Assembly (NCBI GenBank): GCA_016200725.1
Contig: JACQEE010000146.1
Coordinates: 1-8,974, forward strand
From: Chloroflexota bacterium
GTDB taxonomy: Bacteria > Chloroflexota > Dehalococcoidia > SHYB01
Direction: 5' to 3'
DNA length: 8,974 bases
Part shown: piece by piece, positions 5,672 to 8,974 of the stretch
How positions within the stretch are numbered: the first letter of the stretch is position 1
Layout: each line of letters opens with the position of its first letter
Program-made: the position numbers and the translations under genes
Notes under the pieces: generated by a model
Databases searched by the model: none
Seen by the model: only the letters and a program-made list of their open reading frames with translations
Told to the model about the DNA's origin: nothing

Positions 5672-6886
5672 TCAGGACGGCGTGGCGGAGGAGGGCGATC
5701 GCCGCCGCGCGAGCAGGACGGCGACGCCTGCTGCGACGAGCGCGGCGGGTAATGCCGAGGCCAGGGCGATCACCAGGGTCCGATGGTTGGACTCCTTCTG
5801 GGGCAAAGTGGACAGACTAACCTGGATGAGCGCGTCGGGCTTCACGGTCTTCGGCGGTTCGTTACCGATAGTAGAGGCGCCCTCGTTCACTTCTTTGCGC
5901 GTCACTTTGCCGAGGGCGGTTGCTGAGGCGACGGCGTCGCGGAAGTCGGCGCGGTAGACGCTGACGGTCACGTCGGCCGTCTCGGTGTCGCCCTGCTGCC
6001 GCACGACGACGCTGGTCACGGAACCGTTGAGGCGAGTGGCGAGCGCTTTCATGGCGTCGACGGCTTGCTGGACTGCGCGCACCTCGACACCAAGGCTGGC
6101 CTTCGGCGGCGTGCCGGCGAACTGGTCCGGGGTGACGAGGCTCACGGTGATGGTCGCCAGGTCGACGCGGCGCTGGAGGAAGTTGAGTTGGCCTTGCATG
6201 CGCTCGATGTCGGAGCGCACTCGAGTCAACTCGCGCTCGACGGTGAGCACGTCGCCCACGCTCTGTGCCTTCGAGAGCAGGGTGAGGAAACTCTGCTCCG
6301 CTTGCTGCGATGACTTGAGACGAGCCTGGAGGTCTATGAACTGCTCGGTGACATCCTGGCTGCCGAGGTTCCGCACTTTGACGCTGCCGAGGCCTTCGAG
6401 TTGCTGCATGGCGGCGGTGAAGTTCGGCTGCGGGACGCGCACGGTGATGGAGGCCGTCTTCCTGTCGGGTCCGCCTGAGGAGGTCAACTGCTCGACGAGG
6501 CCGCCCTGGGCCTGGGCGATGGCGCGCGCGTCGTTGACGGCCTTGTCGATGTCCTGTACTTCGACGGTCAGGTTGGCGGTGACGATCACCTGGCGGCTGG
6601 CGTCCTGCAGGGCAACTGGCTGAACCGTCGCGCCGGTCACATCGCTCGCGACCCCTTTCGCTCCAGCGGGACCGCCAGGACCAGCGATCGCACTGGAGGA
6701 CGGCGCCGACGAAGGACGGGGCGCGATTGCGGTTGCCGCCGGGAGTTTGCCGACCGCCGCTCCATCTGAGGGCTGGAGCGACTGGTCGTGTTCGCTGGTT
6801 GGCGACTGGCTATTGCCGCCACAGGCGGCGATGACCAGGGCTGTCGCCACGGCGACCAAGGGGACTACGAATAGCCGTCGGTGCAT
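5672..6886 (-). CDS. DUF4349 domain-containing lipoprotein
   Basis: 404 residues. A signal peptide (RRLFVVPLVAVATALVIAAC) ends in a lipobox with Cys22, and a Ser/Pro/Ala-rich linker runs to about 95. The DUF4349 domain spans about 98-255: VIVTANLTVEVQDIDKA, then QGGLVEQ, ITVRVPQPNFTAAMQQLEGLG and DVTEQFIDLQARL, followed by a coiled-coil-like stretch (about 185-245) and RVDLATITVSL. Residues 265-360 look like a second, diverged copy of the same alpha-beta unit (VQQAVDAMKALATRLNGSV, then TADVTVSVYRADFRDAVASA). A C-terminal membrane helix (about 370-392) is followed by ARRRS. A lipid anchor plus a C-terminal helix would fix both ends at the membrane. An excellent Shine-Dalgarno, AGGAGG (6898-6893), sits 6 bases before the ATG. 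The domain's biochemical role is unknown. Confidence 0.9.
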   Translation of the reverse strand: MHRRLFVVPLVAVATALVIAACGGNSQSPTSEHDQSLQPSDGAAVGKLPAATAIAPRPSSAPSSSAIAGPGGPAGAKGVASDVTGATVQPVALQDASRQVIVTANLTVEVQDIDKAVNDARAIAQAQGGLVEQLTSSGGPDRKTASITVRVPQPNFTAAMQQLEGLGSVKVRNLGSQDVTEQFIDLQARLKSSQQAEQSFLTLLSKAQSVGDVLTVERELTRVRSDIERMQGQLNFLQRRVDLATITVSLVTPDQFAGTPPKASLGVEVRAVQQAVDAMKALATRLNGSVTSVVVRQQGDTETADVTVSVYRADFRDAVASATALGKVTRKEVNEGASTIGNEPPKTVKPDALIQVSLSTLPQKESNHRTLVIALASALPAALVAAGVAVLLARRRSPSSATPS

Positions 6887-6973
6887 GGGCGTCCTCCTAG
6901 TTGTCTGTACTAGAAGGACGGCAACAGCGGGCGATTTGTTCCGCGAGAGGGCTAGTGTTTGAGCGGGGGGAGG

Positions 6974-7435
6974 CTACGTGGCGCGCGATTTCGAGGAGTC
7001 CATCGCCTTCACCCGCTCGATGTTGTCACGCTCGGAGGCGTCCACGCCCGCGGTGAACCAGGCGTCGAGGATTTCCTTGGCGACGATGGGCGCGGTGAGG
7101 CGCAGGCTCATGCAGAGGATGTTGGCGTCGTTCCACTTACGCGCGCCACGGGCAGTCTCGGCGTCGGCGCAGAGGGCGGCGCGCGCGCCAGGCACCTTGT
7201 TCGCTGCCATCGAGACACCGGTGCCCGTCCAGCAGAACAGCACACCCTGCTCGGCGTGACCGCTCGCGACTCGCTCAGCAACAACGCGCGCCACCTCCGG
7301 CCAGCGAGGATCGTCGCTGCCCAGCGCGCCGTGCAGTTCCACCTCGCAGCCGCGCTTGCGGAGGTCGTCGACGACGGCGTCGGTGAGGTGCGTGCGCTCG
7401 TCGGCGCCGATGGCGATTTTTAGCCCTTTGGTCAC
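6974..7435 (-). CDS. rpiB: RpiB/LacA/LacB family sugar-phosphate isomerase
   Basis: 153 residues, the usual length for RpiB, which interconverts ribose-5-phosphate and ribulose-5-phosphate. Seen: KIAIGADERTHL at the N-terminus, GVLFCWTGTGVSMAANKVPG (Cys68 at the position of the RpiB catalytic Cys), ARAALCADAETARGARKWND, and ILDAWF. Two usual histidines are replaced: the His of 'GCDH' is Glu13, and the His of 'HND' is Trp101. Trp69 also replaces the Gly of 'CGTG'. This points to a divergent subfamily that may act on another sugar phosphate. The start is GTG 7435, where homology begins; a longer frame to 7594 adds only Arg-rich sequence and overlaps the protease gene. A TACAAT (7447-7442) ends just 6 bases before the GTG. 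It is co-oriented with its neighbours, 87 bases before the DUF4349 gene. Confidence 0.85.
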   Translation of the reverse strand: MTKGLKIAIGADERTHLTDAVVDDLRKRGCEVELHGALGSDDPRWPEVARVVAERVASGHAEQGVLFCWTGTGVSMAANKVPGARAALCADAETARGARKWNDANILCMSLRLTAPIVAKEILDAWFTAGVDASERDNIERVKAMDSSKSRAT

Positions 7436-7527
7436 GCCCTTATTGTACGGCGCTTCTGCCGCGACCCTATCTCCGGTACACCTGCGCCGCCGACGTGAAC
7501 CGGGGCTGCGCGCCCGCTTGTGGAAAC

Positions 7528-8310
7528 CTACGGTTTCGTGGCGTCGATGTCCTTGAGCACCGCTGCCACGGCGTCGGCGTTCTGGGCGACCCATATCGAA
7601 CTCTTCAGCCTGGCAACCACCTCTGCCGGCACTACACCCACGCCCGTCGGGAGACCTAACCTGGCTGTGTTATCGACGAACTCTCCTTGTTGGATACCCA
7701 CAATCCGGCCGGTATCATCGATGATCGGAGCCCCACTCATCCCTGGTGGGGCTCGCATGGTGTGCTCGAAGACCTGCGTGCCCGTTGTCAGTAGGGCGAG
7801 CACGGAGACAGTGCCTTCGGCTAGCTGCGGCGCACCTTCGAATCCGGCCGGCATTCCAACCATGTATGCCGTCCGCCCTATGAGTTGGGATCCGGCCGGC
7901 GCCATCTGCATCGCGGGAACCCCGGGATCAGCGGGAAGTTGCACGATAGCCAGATCAGCAACCCGGGACCAAGCCAGCAACTTACCCGGCATGATCAATT
8001 TCCCATCACGCAGCCGAACTTCGATACCTGTTGTGTCATAAGGTACGGCATTCGCATCCATGACGACGTGTGCGGCAGTGAGGACAATCCGATTCCCTAT
8101 GTACGCGCCGCTGCCTGCATTATTTTTTGTGCTGATTCGAGCTACCGAGGCATGAACCTTCGCATAGGTCTGCGTTCCGGAAAGACTCGTTACCGCCGGT
8201 TGGACGAAGGGAGCATCGGGGATGAAGCGGCCGTGATACCAGGCGAGCCCGCCACCCGCTGCCACCAGGACCGCGAGGAGTATCCCGATCCGTGCTGAGG
8301 AGGCCCTCAT
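7528..8310 (-). CDS. Membrane-anchored or secreted trypsin-like serine protease (S1 family)
   Basis: 260 residues from ATG 8310. An N-terminal hydrophobic segment (about 8-25, IGILLAVLVAAGGGLAW) without a lipobox suggests a signal anchor or signal peptide. The protease domain (about 50-230) shows the catalytic triad: His81 in IVLTAAHVV, Asp119 in VADLAIVQL and Ser192 in APPGMSGAPII. GSGAYIGNRIVLTAAH and GRIVGIQQG are typical of S1/DegP-like folds. No PDZ domain follows; the C-terminal 25 residues (VAQNADAVAAVLKDIDATKP) look helical. The role is probably extracytoplasmic protein quality control or processing; the substrate is unknown. GTG 8343 would add 11 residues, but ATG 8310 sits at the natural start of the signal sequence with a GGCGGG upstream. 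The stop lies in a short palindrome (7523-7537). Confidence 0.88.
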   Translation of the reverse strand: MRASSARIGILLAVLVAAGGGLAWYHGRFIPDAPFVQPAVTSLSGTQTYAKVHASVARISTKNNAGSGAYIGNRIVLTAAHVVMDANAVPYDTTGIEVRLRDGKLIMPGKLLAWSRVADLAIVQLPADPGVPAMQMAPAGSQLIGRTAYMVGMPAGFEGAPQLAEGTVSVLALLTTGTQVFEHTMRAPPGMSGAPIIDDTGRIVGIQQGEFVDNTARLGLPTGVGVVPAEVVARLKSSIWVAQNADAVAAVLKDIDATKP

Positions 8311-8425
8311 GCGGATCCCGCCACGTTGTCTCGAGGTGATCACACATCCCCCACGATAAAGTTGTTATTGCGAATGATCATCGTCCAGAAGCGACGCGAG
8401 CCTGGCTCTGTCGATGTCTGTACCA

Positions 8426-8830
8426 TCATCGCCGCACCACCGTTTCGCAATTCTTCACCGTGGAAGTCGTACTCACGATGCAGATGTCCGTGCCAGGGCC
8501 ACCATCGACCGTGTCTTTCCCACCACCCCCAACCACACAGTCATTGCCGCCGTTCCCGTTGATCGTTTGATTGCCCGGTCCACCCAGAATCAAGTCATTG
8601 CCCGCCGAGCCGTTGGTAGTGCCTGCGGTCGCGGCGATGATACGCGTCGTTAGCGTCAGCGCACCGCACTCAGAAGGTTTAAGGTCGTTTGCGGTGATGG
8701 TCGCTATTCGCTGGCCGAGTCGGCTCGCCGGAACGGTGTTTCCGGCCGTAGTAGCCGCTAACGCGCCCGACACCACGACGGCCACGAGCAGCCCTGCGCC
8801 CAGCTGCCAGCGTCCGATCCTAACTCGCAT
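8426..8830 (-). CDS. Small secreted protein with RTX-type calcium-binding nonapeptides
   Basis: 134 residues. A signal peptide (about 1-26, RWQLGAGLLVAVVVSGALAA) precedes a short mature domain. Residues 74-118 are exactly five consecutive nonapeptides: GSAGNDLIL, GGPGNQTIN, GNGGNDCVV, GGGGKDTVD and GGPGTDICI. This is the GGxGxDxux pattern that forms a calcium-binding beta-roll in RTX proteins; five is a very short array. Four cysteines (55, 98, 117, 128) suggest disulfides in the exported protein. The start is ATG 8830, which overlaps the stop of the upstream gene by 11 bases; starts further upstream (8851, 8896) would add low-complexity residues that lie over that gene in another frame. No toxin or enzyme domain is present. 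The role may be structural or adhesive, by inference. Confidence 0.75.
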   Translation of the reverse strand: MRVRIGRWQLGAGLLVAVVVSGALAATTAGNTVPASRLGQRIATITANDLKPSECGALTLTTRIIAATAGTTNGSAGNDLILGGPGNQTINGNGGNDCVVGGGGKDTVDGGPGTDICIVSTTSTVKNCETVVRR

Positions 8831-8974
8831 CGGTGACCAACTTCGGCTCATACGCGTAGACGGTTCCACGCTCTTCGACGGTGTAGCAGTTGACACCTCC
8901 GCTCGATCGCCACAGCACCAGTTGGTTATAGTGCCGGGCGACGCGCGTAAGTTCCTCCATTGACGGCATGTGCA
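8820..8974 (-). CDS. Hypothetical protein, C-terminal part (cut by right edge)
   Basis: An open frame from the window edge to TAG at 8822-8820. The last part reads MEELTRVARHYNQLVLWRSS, GGVNCYTVEERGTVYAYEPK, LVTDAS. Residue mix and GC-rich third positions look like true coding sequence, in contrast to the Ser/Thr/Arg-rich alternative frame over the same bases. Met codons at 8969 and 8960 mean it could also be a complete peptide of about 46-49 residues. Its stop lies 11 bases inside the start of the downstream secreted protein, suggesting coupled translation. No family is recognised. Confidence 0.5.
   Translation of the reverse strand, partial: HMPSMEELTRVARHYNQLVLWRSSGGVNCYTVEERGTVYAYEPKLVTDAS

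Noticed and set aside
7523..7537. Short palindrome at the protease stop as a terminator
   Set aside because: Six-pair stem with a 3-base loop and no T-run on either strand.
7436..7594. N-terminal extension of the RpiB-like gene to 7594
   Set aside because: Arg-rich shadow sequence overlapping the protease gene; RpiB similarity starts at the GTG at 7435.
8571..8963. Plus-strand open frame of 130 codons
   Set aside because: Antisense to the RTX-repeat protein, whose five exact nonapeptides establish the minus frame.

Overview
The window looks like a chromosomal segment of a high-GC bacterium with a single membrane. The visible YidC is the short type without a large periplasmic domain, and two to four exported lipoproteins or anchored proteins are present. 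Codon third positions are GC-rich in the core genes. A Chloroflexota (Dehalococcoidia or SAR202-like) origin is my inference from overall flavour; nothing in the window proves it.

Region 1 (1-2794, minus strand) is the rpmH operon. A near-consensus sigma70 promoter (2765-2794) is followed by rpmH (bL34), rnpA (RNase P protein), yidD, a BamB-like PQQ beta-propeller lipoprotein, and yidC, which runs off the left edge. The propeller gene between yidD and yidC is the unusual item. Its stop codon is in frame with, and 6 bases from, the yidC start. A short dispersed-repeat-like sequence is translated in frame in its N-terminus.

Region 2 (about 2856-5652) is a compositionally different insert bounded by inverted repeats that share 18 identical bases (2875-2892 and 5621-5638). 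It holds a HEPN-type protein with an exact Rx4H motif, a 5'-truncated IS4-superfamily transposase on the opposite strand, an orphan rho-independent terminator, and a two-gene cassette. The cassette encodes a PBECR/BECR-like putative RNase followed by an overlapping DUF2283-like partner. It has its own strong promoter and a perfect 9-bp dyad at the predicted transcription start. I read this as a small defence or toxin-antitoxin island beside the rpmH promoter.

Region 3 (5672-8974, minus strand) is a run of co-oriented genes: a hypothetical protein cut by the right edge, a small secreted protein with five calcium-binding-type nonapeptides, a membrane-anchored trypsin-like serine protease, an RpiB/LacAB-family isomerase lacking two usual histidines, and a DUF4349 lipoprotein. 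Most of these act at the cell surface; the isomerase is cytoplasmic metabolism. No tRNA, rRNA or CRISPR array is seen.
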